From: CTSoil-075 sp964292325
Lineage (GTDB): Bacteria > Bacillota > Negativicutes > DSM-13327
Direction: 5' to 3'
Assembly: GCA_964292325.1 (NCBI GenBank)
Contig: CAXYVG010000117.1
Coordinates: 1 to 10,165 of the forward strand
Length of the DNA stretch: 10,165 bases
Under the pieces are notes generated by a model. The model searched no databases and had not been told where the DNA came from. It saw nothing but the letters and a program-made list of their open reading frames with translations. This document shows, piece by piece, positions 1 through 7,288 of the stretch. Both the position numbers and the translations under genes were made by a program. How positions within the stretch are numbered: the stretch's first letter is position 1; each line of letters opens with the position of its first letter.

Positions 1-578
1 AATTACTAATGTATTTTGATGATTACTTAGATTTTAACAAATTAGAGGCTACGGCGTTATATGCTGGAATTGTTGTGGATACTAAGCAGTTTTCAGTGCA
101 AAGTGGAGTAAGGACCTTTGACGCAGCAGCCTATCTACGGAGGTCTGGGGCAGACCCTGCCCTGGTTCGTCAGATGTTTCGGATTGATTTTGAGACGACT
201 AAGGCGCGAGCTGAAATTTTGAAGCAGGCCGAAATGCTACCAGGTGGCGTAGTGGTGGCGGATTGTCCGCCTACGATTAAGAATGCGCAAATTGTTGCCT
301 CGCAGGTCGCTGACATGCTACTGAATGTAGAAGGTGTGCGTGTGAGTTTTGTACTATTTTCTATTGATGAGGGGGTGGGCGTAAGCGCCCGTTCCCATGG
401 GGATGTAAATGTACATGTAATCATGGAAGAATTTGGTGGCGGTGGGCACCAGACAGTAGCTGGTGCCCAAATTAAGAAATCGACTATACAGGAAGTAAAG
501 AGCCAGCTAATTGAAAGTAGCGCTAAACATATTGAGGAGAGTGGAAAAGATGAAAGTAATTCTACAACAAGAAGTTAA
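1..578 (+). CDS. gdpP: GdpP-type cyclic-di-AMP phosphodiesterase, C-terminal part (5' end outside window)
   Basis: This is the C-terminal end of a GdpP/YybT-family DHH-DHHA1 phosphodiesterase, which hydrolyses the second messenger c-di-AMP to pApA. The frame is open from base 3, so the ATG at 9 is internal. The N-terminal membrane helices, PAS and GGDEF-like domains and the DHH motif itself lie upstream of the window. Visible parts are the end of the DHH domain, with LEATALYAGIVVDTK (an Asp of the metal site) and the family-typical RTFDAAAYLRRSGAD, and the DHHA1 domain with the substrate-binding GGGGH motif encoded near 435-449. The last 29 bp overlap rplI, whose ribosome binding site lies inside this gene, so the two are probably translationally coupled. 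The gdpP-rplI-dnaB neighbourhood is the usual Firmicutes arrangement and supports GdpP over other DHH proteins such as NrnA. Confidence 0.93.
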   Translation, partial: LLMYFDDYLDFNKLEATALYAGIVVDTKQFSVQSGVRTFDAAAYLRRSGADPALVRQMFRIDFETTKARAEILKQAEMLPGGVVVADCPPTIKNAQIVASQVADMLLNVEGVRVSFVLFSIDEGVGVSARSHGDVNVHVIMEEFGGGGHQTVAGAQIKKSTIQEVKSQLIESSAKHIEESGKDESNSTTRS

Positions 579-999
579 AAAACTGGGTAAAAAGGGTGAC
601 ATTATAGAGGTTTCAGAGGGCTATGCTCGTAATTATTTATTACTGAAAAAATTAGCGGTTCCTGCAACTGCTTCCAATATTAATAACGCAAGTCAGCAAA
701 AGGCATCTGAAGAACGTAAAATACAGAGAGCAATTGATGAAGCTAATTTCTTGGCGGCTCAAATGTCTAAAGTGGAAGTAACCGTTAGTGTTAAAATGGG
801 AGAAGGCGGGAAGTTATTTGGTTCCGTTACATCAAAAGACATTGCAGATGCTCTGCTTAGTCAGCACAATATTGAAATGGATAAGCGAAAAATTGATTTA
901 AAGGATGCAATAAAAGCAGTCGGTACATATCCTGTTTCTATTAAATTACATCCTGAAATTAGTACAAAAATACAGGTACATATTACTGCTAAACAGTAA
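550..999 (+). CDS. rplI: 50S ribosomal protein L9
   Basis: L9 binds 23S rRNA near the base of the L1 stalk and helps reading-frame maintenance. The 149-aa product has the usual family length. It starts with the typical MKVILQQEVKKLGKKGD and carries the N-domain signature GYARNYLLLKKLAVPAT at about residues 24-40. A long charged connecting helix follows (about 41-75), then the C-terminal domain. I chose the ATG at 550 rather than the TTG at 511 because it gives the conserved L9 N terminus and has GAGGAG at 534-539, 10 nt upstream. The gene begins inside the 3' end of gdpP and precedes lonC by 62 bp with no terminator, so it is an internal gene of the operon. Confidence 0.97.
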   Translation: MKVILQQEVKKLGKKGDIIEVSEGYARNYLLLKKLAVPATASNINNASQQKASEERKIQRAIDEANFLAAQMSKVEVTVSVKMGEGGKLFGSVTSKDIADALLSQHNIEMDKRKIDLKDAIKAVGTYPVSIKLHPEISTKIQVHITAKQ

Positions 1000-1061
1000 T
1001 AACGATTGGTTTTAGATGCTGTTTCTCCTCAATCTTGAGGAAACTAGAAAGGATTATTATC

Positions 1062-2990
1062 ATGAAAGACTTTTTAAAAAAAATGATTCGGAATCGGTCC
1101 GTGCCTGTGGCTGTATCAGCAGAGCAGCAATTAAAACGTCAGGTAACGGCGTTATATGAATTATATTCGGGAATTTTTGGCTCAGATCGAATGGTATTAA
1201 AAGCTGGCAAATTAGATGCTTTGACACTAATGAGTTCAGAAAAATTGCCAGAGAGGGTACTAGCACTACAAAAATTAGTCTTTGAAGATCCAACGATTGT
1301 AGAAATTCCGTCTATTAATCAAATACCAGCAATTTTGGAACAACTAGAAGAAGAAATCGCAGAGATAATGGCTCGTCAGACACTTGAGGAACGCTTAGAA
1401 AAGAAAATAAATGAAAAGATGGAAGAACGCCATCTAGAATATGTTCGAGAAATTAAAATGCAGGTGCTTAAAGAGCAAGAAGTAAATGTGGAGAACCCTC
1501 AAACATTGAAAAAGTATGCTCTGCTAGAAGTATTAGAACAAAAGAAATTAACTAAGTCAGCAATGGAAATTACCCGTCCAGGCGCACTGTCTGAAATTAT
1601 TGGTCAAGAGAGAGCGATAGAAGCCCTTCGTGCTAAGCTCGCATCGCCTTATCCACAACATCTTATTTTATATGGACCACCAGGGGTTGGTAAAACAACA
1701 GCGGCTCGTCTAGTCTTAGAAGCTGCGAAAAAACTAAAGTTTACCCCCTTTGCGAGTGACGCAACTTTTATTGAGGTAGATGGAACAACTCTTAGATGGG
1801 ATTCACGTGGTATGACCAATCCTTTATTGGGATCGGTGCATGACCCGATTTATCAAGGTGCGCGTCGTGATTTAGCCGAGACGGGTATACCAGAGCCCAA
1901 GACGGGTCTAGCGACGGATGCACATGGTGGTATTTTGTTTATTGACGAAATTGGCGAGATGGATGTTATGCTGCAAAATAAACTATTGAAAGTCCTAGAA
2001 GATAAACGAGTCTCTTTTGAATCGGCTTATTATGATCCGTCTGATCCGAATGTTCCTAAATATATTAAAAAACTATTTGAAGATGGAGCACCTGCGGATT
2101 TCATTCTGATTGGAGCGACTACTCGTGATGCTTCGGATATTAATCCAGCCATAAGATCACGTTGCGCTGAAATTTATTTTGAACCATTAACGCCAAATCA
2201 TATTGAAGAAATTGTCGAGAATGCAGCGGATAAGTTACATGTAACATTAGAAGCTAATGTACCCGCTGTGATTAGTGAATATACAATTGAAGGGCGTAAA
2301 GCCATTAATATTTTATCGGACGCTTTTGGATTAGCTTTGTATCGTGCTGGAGATATTAATAATGTCAAGATCAGTATTGACGATATCTATAAAGTCATTC
2401 AGGTTAGTCGTCTGACTCCTTATGTGAATCATAAAGCCGTGCAAGCAGGGGAAGTCGGCAAGGTATTTGGTCTTGGAGTGTCGGGATATCTTGGCTCTGT
2501 ACTAGAAATTGAGGCTGTGGCATTTGCTGCTTCAGAAAAGGGTAAAGGGCATATGCGCTTTAATGATACAGCAGGTAGTATGGCGAAGGATTCCGTATTT
2601 AATGCTGCAGCGGTTGTACGAAAAATTACAGGTGAAGATTTGTCCAATTATGATCTTCATATTAATATTATTGGTGGTGGACGCATTGATGGTCCATCAG
2701 CAGGTACTGCAATTGTTGCCGCTATTATTTCAGCCATTACCAAAAGGTCAGTATGGCAGGATATAGCGATCACTGGTGAAATATCGATTCAAGGAAAAGT
2801 AAAAGCTGTAGGTGGTGTTTTTGAAAAAGCCTATGGTGCAAAACAAGCGGGTATGAATCGGATGATTATTCCCAAAGAAAATGAGAAAGATATTCCCCAA
2901 GGACATTTAGGCTTAACAATTTGCCCAGTAGAGGATGTAGAAGAAGCATTGGCTATTTTATTTACTGATGCTAAGCAAAAAAGTGCATAG
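1062..2990 (+). CDS. lonC: LonC, spore-former Lon-family ATP-dependent protease
   Basis: The product is a 642-aa AAA+ serine protease of the LonB/LonC type. Residues about 1-170 are an N-terminal region with a strongly charged probable coiled coil at about 86-145. The AAA+ module has Walker A GPPGVGKT at 205-212, Walker B ILFIDE at 291-296, and an Arg-finger-like NPAIRSRC segment. The C-terminal Lon protease domain has the catalytic Ser546 in DGPSAG and Lys589 in GGVFEK. The Ser-Lys spacing of 43 is the same as in E. coli Lon (S679/K722). I see no membrane segment. The start is ATG 1062, with GAAAGG at 1047-1052; the TTG at 1035 is less likely. The position between rplI and dnaB is the known LonC context in clostridia. 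LonC is described as restricted to some endospore formers and proposed to act in sporulation; that role is family knowledge. Its substrates are unknown. Confidence 0.93.
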   Translation: MKDFLKKMIRNRSVPVAVSAEQQLKRQVTALYELYSGIFGSDRMVLKAGKLDALTLMSSEKLPERVLALQKLVFEDPTIVEIPSINQIPAILEQLEEEIAEIMARQTLEERLEKKINEKMEERHLEYVREIKMQVLKEQEVNVENPQTLKKYALLEVLEQKKLTKSAMEITRPGALSEIIGQERAIEALRAKLASPYPQHLILYGPPGVGKTTAARLVLEAAKKLKFTPFASDATFIEVDGTTLRWDSRGMTNPLLGSVHDPIYQGARRDLAETGIPEPKTGLATDAHGGILFIDEIGEMDVMLQNKLLKVLEDKRVSFESAYYDPSDPNVPKYIKKLFEDGAPADFILIGATTRDASDINPAIRSRCAEIYFEPLTPNHIEEIVENAADKLHVTLEANVPAVISEYTIEGRKAINILSDAFGLALYRAGDINNVKISIDDIYKVIQVSRLTPYVNHKAVQAGEVGKVFGLGVSGYLGSVLEIEAVAFAASEKGKGHMRFNDTAGSMAKDSVFNAAAVVRKITGEDLSNYDLHINIIGGGRIDGPSAGTAIVAAIISAITKRSVWQDIAITGEISIQGKVKAVGGVFEKAYGAKQAGMNRMIIPKENEKDIPQGHLGLTICPVEDVEEALAILFTDAKQKSA

Positions 2991-3013
2991 GGAATTGGGG
3001 GTGAGGTAAGCTT

Positions 3014-4348
3014 TTGTTAGATAGAATACCACCACAAAATATTGAAGCGGAGCAAGCTGTACTAGGTGCAATGCTCATTGAACGAGAAGCTATTTCGAAG
3101 GTTACTGAGTTATTACGTCCAGAAGATTTTTATCGCGAAGCACATCGGTTGATATACAATGCGATGCTAGAATTATTTAATAAAAATGATGCAGTGGATA
3201 TGGTTACTATCATTGAATTTTTACGTAAAGCTGATAAGCTTGAGGTTGCAGGTGGTATCGCCTATATTACTTCATTAGCTAACAGTGTACCAACAGCCGC
3301 TAATGTTTTATATCATGCGAAGATTGTAGAAGAAAAAGCTCTCTTAAGGCAATTAATTAATGCTGCCACGAATATTGCCAGTCTTGGTTATGAAGGTAGT
3401 GAGGAAGTTGCTAGTATCTTAGATACGGCAGAAAAGACCATTCTATCGGTATCGAGCCGTAGACTTGGCGGAGAATTTACTCCGATAAAAAGTATTATTT
3501 TTGATGCATTCAATAAGATCGAACAATTATATGCCTCAAAAGGAAGTATTACGGGTCTGTCAACAGGGTTTAAGGACCTCGATAAGCTGACTTCTGGCTT
3601 ACAACCATCGGATCTGATTCTGATTGCTGCTCGACCGAGTATGGGGAAAACGGCTTTCGTTTTAAATATTGCGCAGCATATTGGCATTCGTGAGAAAAAA
3701 GCAGTAGCATTTTTTAGTTTAGAAATGTCCAAAGAACAATTAGTACAGCGTATGCTATGTGCTGAATCGACAATTGATTCTCAACGGCTGAGAATTGGAG
3801 AACTCGAGGCGAATGATTGGACTAAGTTGGTTAGTGGTGCTGACCGTTTATCATCAGCCCCAATTTTTATTGATGATACGGCAGGTATTACGGTAATGGA
3901 AATGCGTTCTAAAGCTAGGCGACTGAAGATTGAGTATGATTTACAACTCATCATTATTGATTACTTGCAATTGATGCAGGGAAGTAGTAAAGGTAAAGGT
4001 AGTGAAAATCGGCAGCAAGAAATTTCTGAAATATCTCGTTCACTGAAGGGACTTGCCAGAGAAATTGGTGTGCCAGTGATTGCCTTGTCACAGCTTAGTC
4101 GAAGCGTAGAATCGCGGCAGGTAAAAAAACCAATGCTCAGCGACCTTAGAGAATCTGGTTCACTAGAACAAGATGCTGATATTGTAGCTTTTCTCTATCG
4201 GGATGATTATTATAATCCAGATAGTGAACAAAAAAATATCACGGAAGTAATTATTGCCAAACATCGTAATGGACCAGTTGATACGATCCAATTGTTTTTC
4301 CATAAACAATTTACCAAATTTAGTGATTTATCTAAGTTGCCAGGGTAA
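3014..4348 (+). CDS. dnaB: Replicative DNA helicase DnaB
   Basis: This is the hexameric 5'-3' helicase that unwinds DNA at the replication fork and contacts primase DnaG (called DnaC in Bacillus). The 444-aa length is normal and there is no intein. The N-terminal domain begins RIPPQNIEAEQAVLGAMLI, the hallmark DnaB start, and spans about residues 1-105. The RecA-like motor has Walker A ARPSMGKT at 206-213 and Walker B IIID ending at D316. It also has the conserved LSQLSRSVESR and LSDLRESGSLEQDAD segments. The start codon is TTG at 3014: no ATG fits, and GGGGTGAGG at 2998-3006 lies 7 nt upstream. The gene sits 23 bp after lonC and is the last gene before the terminator at 4362-4415. Confidence 0.97.
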   Translation: MLDRIPPQNIEAEQAVLGAMLIEREAISKVTELLRPEDFYREAHRLIYNAMLELFNKNDAVDMVTIIEFLRKADKLEVAGGIAYITSLANSVPTAANVLYHAKIVEEKALLRQLINAATNIASLGYEGSEEVASILDTAEKTILSVSSRRLGGEFTPIKSIIFDAFNKIEQLYASKGSITGLSTGFKDLDKLTSGLQPSDLILIAARPSMGKTAFVLNIAQHIGIREKKAVAFFSLEMSKEQLVQRMLCAESTIDSQRLRIGELEANDWTKLVSGADRLSSAPIFIDDTAGITVMEMRSKARRLKIEYDLQLIIIDYLQLMQGSSKGKGSENRQQEISEISRSLKGLAREIGVPVIALSQLSRSVESRQVKKPMLSDLRESGSLEQDADIVAFLYRDDYYNPDSEQKNITEVIIAKHRNGPVDTIQLFFHKQFTKFSDLSKLPG

Positions 4349-4361
4349 GGGTCCAGATAAT

Positions 4362-4415
4362 AAGAAAGAGCAGAGTTTATTCAGAAATGGATTAACTTAT
4401 GCTCTTTTCTTTTTT
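4362..4415 (+). terminator. Rho-independent terminator after dnaB
   Basis: An inverted repeat pairs AAGAAAGAGC (4362-4371) with GCTCTTTTCTT (4401-4411). It has one bulged T, a loop of about 29 nt, and a T-rich tract that runs through the right arm to 4415. It lies 13 bp after the dnaB stop codon and probably ends the gdpP-dnaB operon. The long loop and A/T-rich lower stem make it weaker than a textbook terminator. Confidence 0.6.
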
Positions 4416-4484
4416 GGTTATGGTACAAAATATAATGGATCTAGCAAATGCTTGGCAGCGCAACAATATAAAATAGACAAAAAT

Positions 4485-4528
4485 AAACCCGAACAATACA
4501 TAACTTTAAGTGAATAACATTCGAAAAA
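4485..4528 (+). promoter_or_regulatory. Candidate PurR operator (inverted PurBox pair) upstream of purA
   Basis: Bases 4485-4497 read AAACCCGAACAAT. This matches the Bacillus PurBox consensus AWWWCCGAACWWT at 12 of 13 positions. A weaker inverted box lies at 4516-4528, with its CGAA core on the minus strand at 4520-4523. The two CGAA cores are separated by 26 bp, close to the geometry of Bacillus PurR operators, in which two inverted 14-bp boxes are 16-17 bp apart. The pair abuts the -35 element at 4531, as expected for repression of purA by PurR with PRPP as inducer. The match is by eye, and no purR gene is in the window. Confidence 0.55.
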
Positions 4529-4530
4529 AA

Positions 4531-4559
4531 TTGACACAGTAGTAGTTAAATGCTATGAT
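4531..4559 (+). promoter_or_regulatory. Sigma-A promoter for purA (-hprK)
   Basis: The -35 element TTGACA (4531-4536) is perfect. A 17-bp spacer leads to the -10 element TATGAT (4554-4559), one mismatch from consensus and preceded by TGC, which makes an extended -10. The expected transcription start is near 4566, giving a leader of about 300 nt before the purA ATG. Confidence 0.85.
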
Positions 4560-4667
4560 ATTTAAGGGAAAAAAAGTATCTTCTTTTATACTAATGAGCA
4601 ATAAAGAATGATTAGATTGGTCCCTAAAATAGAAGATGAAATAGTACAAATAGAATTTGCAAACAAG

Positions 4668-4712
4668 TTATCAACAAAGTTATCCACAAAGTGTGCATAA
4701 CTAGTTTGCACA
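4668..4712. promoter_or_regulatory. Cluster of DnaA boxes at exact 12-bp spacing in the purA leader
   Basis: Four 9-mers start every 12 bp. TTATCAACA (4668-4676, +) has one mismatch to TTATNCACA. TTATCCACA (4680-4688, +) is perfect. TTATGCACA on the minus strand (4692-4700) is perfect. GTTTGCACA (4704-4712, +) is degenerate with two mismatches. The last two also form a near-palindrome around AACTAGTT. The cluster lies about 100-150 nt downstream of the predicted purA transcription start. DnaA binding here could block elongation, or the site could be one of the DnaA-box clusters found outside oriC. Both roles are inference; the spacing is directly visible. Confidence 0.7.
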
Positions 4713-4809
4713 TAGGATAAATTAATATACCACATAGAAAAGGAGAGATGTGATTTATCATTATATCGATCCGGAGTAAGATGCATTTGATTATAGGTTA
4801 AAATATAAT

Positions 4810-4839
4810 AGAGGCTGAGGCACTTTTGCGACAGTCTCT
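4810..4839 (+). promoter_or_regulatory. Leader hairpin just upstream of the purA ribosome binding site
   Basis: AGAGGCTG (4810-4817) pairs with CAGTCTCT (4832-4839) over 8 bp with one G-U. An AG/GA internal loop leads to an inner 3-bp stem (GCA/TGC) capped by CTTT. It is followed only by TATTAG, so it lacks a full terminator U-tract. The purA Shine-Dalgarno at 4849-4858 begins 10 nt later. It could stabilise the mRNA, attenuate transcription weakly, or be a dispersed intergenic hairpin; the sequence alone does not decide. Confidence 0.45.
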
Positions 4840-4864
4840 TATTAGAATGGGAAGGGTGAAAATT

Positions 4865-6151
4865 ATGTCAGCAATCGTAGTTATGGGTACGCAATGGGGC
4901 GATGAAGGAAAAGGTAAAATTGTAGATTATTTGGCAGAATCAGCTGATGTTGTTGCTCGTTATCAAGGTGGCAATAATGCAGGTCATACTGTAGTGGTAA
5001 ATGGAAAAGAATTTAAACTTCATTTATTACCATCAGGAATCTTATATAAAGGGAAAACTTGTGTTGTTGGTAATGGTGTAGTTATTGATCCAGCTGTGAT
5101 ACTTAAGGAAATTAAGGGCATGTTAGAAAAGGGTTTTGATGCGACAGGTCTTAAAATCTCTAATCGGGCACATGTTATCATGCCTTATCATTGTAAATTA
5201 GATGAAGAAGAAGAAAAATATCGTGGGGATCATAAAATAGGTACTACTAAACGCGGTATCGGTCCATGCTATATGGATAAAAATGCTAGATGCGGTATTC
5301 GTATGGTAGATTTGATGGATCCAGAAGAATTTTCAGAAAAACTAAAACGCAATATAGAAGCAAAAAATCACTTGCTAAAATCCGTATATGGAGCAGAAGG
5401 ATTCGATTATGAGACTGTAAAACAGGAATATCTAGGTTATGCTGAAGAGTTGCGTCCTTATATTGTAGATACATCTTCAGTTTTAAATCAAGCACTTAAG
5501 CAAGGTAAAAAAATTCTGTTTGAAGGCGCGCAAGCTACTATGCTAGACTTGGATCATGGTACTTACCCATATGTTACTTCTTCAAATCCAATTTCTGGTG
5601 GTGTAGGTGTAGGCGCAGGTATTGGACCTACAAGAATTAGCAAGGTAATTGGTGTTGTTAAAGCTTATACAACTCGAGTAGGTGAAGGCCCTTTCCCAAC
5701 TGAACTTTTTGATGAAATGGGTGACCATATCAGAGAAAGTGGTCATGAGTATGGTACTACAACTGGTCGGCCGCGTCGTTGTGGTTGGTTAGATGCTTGT
5801 GTTGTACGTTATGCTGTTGACTTAAGTGGAATTGATTATATGGCCATTACTCGATTGGATATTTTAGATAAAGTAAAAACATTAAAACTTTGTGTGGCTT
5901 ATAAATATAAAGGCGAGATCATTAATGAATTCCCTGCAAGCTTAAAAGTACTGGCTGAAGTAGAACCTGTATATGAAGAATTAGCGGGTTGGGAAAGTGA
6001 TACCACTGGTATTCGTAATTATTCTGATTTACCATTGAATGCTCGGTTGTATTTAGAACGTTTGAGCCAAGTTGCAGGTGCTGAGCTAGGGGTTATATCT
6101 GTAGGACCTGGACGTGATCAAACCATTATCATGCATGAGATGTTTGAATAA
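4865..6151 (+). CDS. purA: Adenylosuccinate synthetase
   Basis: This cytosolic enzyme joins IMP and aspartate using GTP, giving adenylosuccinate, the first committed step from IMP to AMP. At 428 aa it has the standard bacterial length. The GTP P-loop GDEGKGK is at residues 12-18 with catalytic Asp13. GGNNAGHT carries His41, matching the E. coli D13/H41 numbering. The IMP/Asp-binding signature GTTTGRPRRCGW is at 297-308. The ATG at 4865 was chosen over the upstream ATT/TTG-type start at 4826 because it gives the conserved SAIVVMGTQWGDEGKGK N terminus and has GGGAAGGGTG at 4849-4858. The gene has its own promoter with a PurBox-like operator and a long leader with DnaA boxes. hprK follows after 35 bp with no terminator, so the two are probably cotranscribed. 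Confidence 0.97.
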   Translation: MSAIVVMGTQWGDEGKGKIVDYLAESADVVARYQGGNNAGHTVVVNGKEFKLHLLPSGILYKGKTCVVGNGVVIDPAVILKEIKGMLEKGFDATGLKISNRAHVIMPYHCKLDEEEEKYRGDHKIGTTKRGIGPCYMDKNARCGIRMVDLMDPEEFSEKLKRNIEAKNHLLKSVYGAEGFDYETVKQEYLGYAEELRPYIVDTSSVLNQALKQGKKILFEGAQATMLDLDHGTYPYVTSSNPISGGVGVGAGIGPTRISKVIGVVKAYTTRVGEGPFPTELFDEMGDHIRESGHEYGTTTGRPRRCGWLDACVVRYAVDLSGIDYMAITRLDILDKVKTLKLCVAYKYKGEIINEFPASLKVLAEVEPVYEELAGWESDTTGIRNYSDLPLNARLYLERLSQVAGAELGVISVGPGRDQTIIMHEMFE

Positions 6152-6186
6152 AAAGCAAATAAATATACTATATGTAGGTGAGATAA

Positions 6187-7119
6187 ATGCCAAAAGTATC
6201 GCTTAAAGAGATTGTTGATTTTTTTTCTTTAGAAGTATTAAGTGCAAATAGTAATCTCGATGCCTCTGTAGTAGTATGTGATATAAACCGGCCGGGACTT
6301 GTCCTGGCCGGTTATACTCAATATTTTGACAACCAAAGGATACAATTGGTTGGTACTACAGAAATTGAATTTATGAAGTCCCTTGCTGAAGATATGGCTG
6401 ATGAGCGATGGCTTACATTGTTTGGACTGAGCTTTCCTTGTCTAATCATCACGCGAAATATAAAATTACCAGAGAAATTGATGGAATTATCTGAACAATC
6501 GCCGAATCAACCAATCTTTCGTACTCAGTTACCAACTACACGTTTTATGTCACAGTTGACCGATTATCTTGAGCAAAAATTAGCACCAAATGAGACAATC
6601 CATGCTGTATTAGTTGATGTACATGGTATAGGGATACTGATCATTGGTGAAAGCGGTGTGGGTAAAAGTGAATCCGCATTAGAGCTGATAAGGCGTGGTC
6701 ATCGGCTAGTGGCTGATGATGCTGTTGATGTCATTCGGAGTGGTGATGATGTACTGATTGGCAGTGCGCCTGAAGTACTACAACATATTATGGAAGTGCG
6801 TGGGCTTGGAATTCTAAATATTAAAGCATTATTTGGAATTGGGGCTGTACGCCCTAGGCAAAAAATTAATCTTGTCATTCGCCTAGAAGAATGGCGACCT
6901 GATCGCTATTATGATCGTTTAGGTAATAGCGAAGAAAAACATGAAATCTTAGGTGTAGGATTACCTTGCCAGACCATTCCTGTACGACCAGGACGTAACT
7001 TATCAAATATTATTGAAGTGGCAGCAATGAATTATCGTCTCAAATATCTTGGTTATAATGGTGCGGAAGAGTTTATGGAGAAACAGAGAAAATATTGTTT
7101 GAACGATCATCAAGATTAA
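6187..7119 (+). CDS. hprK: HPr kinase/phosphorylase
   Basis: HprK phosphorylates Ser46 of the PTS protein HPr with ATP or PPi and reverses the reaction by phosphorolysis. It is the sensor enzyme of Firmicutes carbon catabolite repression through CcpA. At 310 aa it has the normal family length. The N-terminal domain includes the conserved DINRPGLVLAGY segment. The catalytic domain has His139 in HAVLVDV (HGVLVD is more common, so there is a Gly-to-Ala change), Walker A GESGVGKS at 154-161, the acidic pair D177/D178 in RLVADD, and the HprK signature MEVRGLGILNI starting at 202. The start is ATG 6187, with AGGTGA at 6176-6181. In Bacillus hprK heads an lgt operon. Here it instead follows purA and precedes a tRNA cluster. 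A strong hairpin lies within the coding sequence at 6286-6313. Confidence 0.96.
   Translation: MPKVSLKEIVDFFSLEVLSANSNLDASVVVCDINRPGLVLAGYTQYFDNQRIQLVGTTEIEFMKSLAEDMADERWLTLFGLSFPCLIITRNIKLPEKLMELSEQSPNQPIFRTQLPTTRFMSQLTDYLEQKLAPNETIHAVLVDVHGIGILIIGESGVGKSESALELIRRGHRLVADDAVDVIRSGDDVLIGSAPEVLQHIMEVRGLGILNIKALFGIGAVRPRQKINLVIRLEEWRPDRYYDRLGNSEEKHEILGVGLPCQTIPVRPGRNLSNIIEVAAMNYRLKYLGYNGAEEFMEKQRKYCLNDHQD
6286..6313 (+). other. Strong hairpin inside hprK
   Basis: AACCGGCC (6286-6293) and GGCCGGTT (6306-6313) are perfect reverse complements. The inner GGGA/TCCT pairs extend the stem to 12 bp with one G-U, closing on the tetraloop CTTG. It is the most GC-rich local structure in the gene and lies about 100 nt after the start codon. 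There is no U-tract after it, so it is not a terminator. It encodes part of the conserved INRPGLVLAG segment, so it may be partly a codon-choice effect. Confidence 0.6.
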
Positions 7120-7157
7120 AAAATATCAAAAAATATCAAAAAAAATAGAAAAACAAG

Positions 7158-7186
7158 TTGACAATAAGACTTTAATACTATATAAT
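7158..7186 (+). promoter_or_regulatory. Consensus promoter of the tRNA operon
   Basis: TTGACA (7158-7163) and TATAAT (7181-7186) are both perfect and separated by 17 bp, the optimum for the housekeeping sigma factor. The predicted transcription start is near 7193, about 15 nt before tRNA-Lys. Such an ideal promoter is typical of stable RNA operons. I see no terminator between hprK and this promoter, only A-rich repeats of AAAATATC at about 7121-7141. Confidence 0.9.
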
Positions 7187-7207
7187 CATATCTTGTGAGA
7201 GAGACAT

Positions 7208-7283
7208 GGTTCACTAGCTCAGTTGGTAGAGCACCTGACTTTTAATCAGGGTGTCCCGCGTTCGAGCCGCGGGTGAGCCACCA
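7208..7283 (+). tRNA. tRNA-Lys (UUU), copy 1
   Basis: A 76-nt tRNA with encoded CCA. Acceptor GGTTCAC pairs with GTGAGCC (one G-U), the discriminator is A, and the anticodon stem CCTGA/TCAGG holds the TTT anticodon at 7241-7243. The T arm contains TTCGAGC. It is the first gene of the operon and is identical to copy 2 at 7625-7700. Confidence 0.97.
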
Positions 7284-7288
7284 TTCAT

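Noticed and set aside
1021..1044. Small hairpin CCTCA/TGAGG between rplI and lonC as a terminator
   Set aside because: The stem is short and no T-tract follows. The lonC ribosome binding site comes directly after it.
4254..4517. 87-codon + ORF overlapping the dnaB 3' end and the terminator
   Set aside because: It is a frame shadow of dnaB that runs through the terminator and the PurBox; no credible start.
4748..4779. Leader peptide gene (ATG-TGA, or a GTG frame of 9 codons) as a CDS
   Set aside because: Spacing from AGGAG to the start is only 2-4 nt and the peptide is uninformative, so it is noted only as part of the leader finding.
4586..4786. 66-codon minus-strand ORF in the purA leader
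   Set aside because: No ribosome binding site and no recognisable protein. Its repeated VDN residues come from the tandem DnaA boxes.
4804..4809. TATAAT close to the purA start as a second promoter
   Set aside because: No -35 at workable spacing (TTGATT is only 11 bp upstream) and no extended -10, so the promoter at 4531-4559 is far better.
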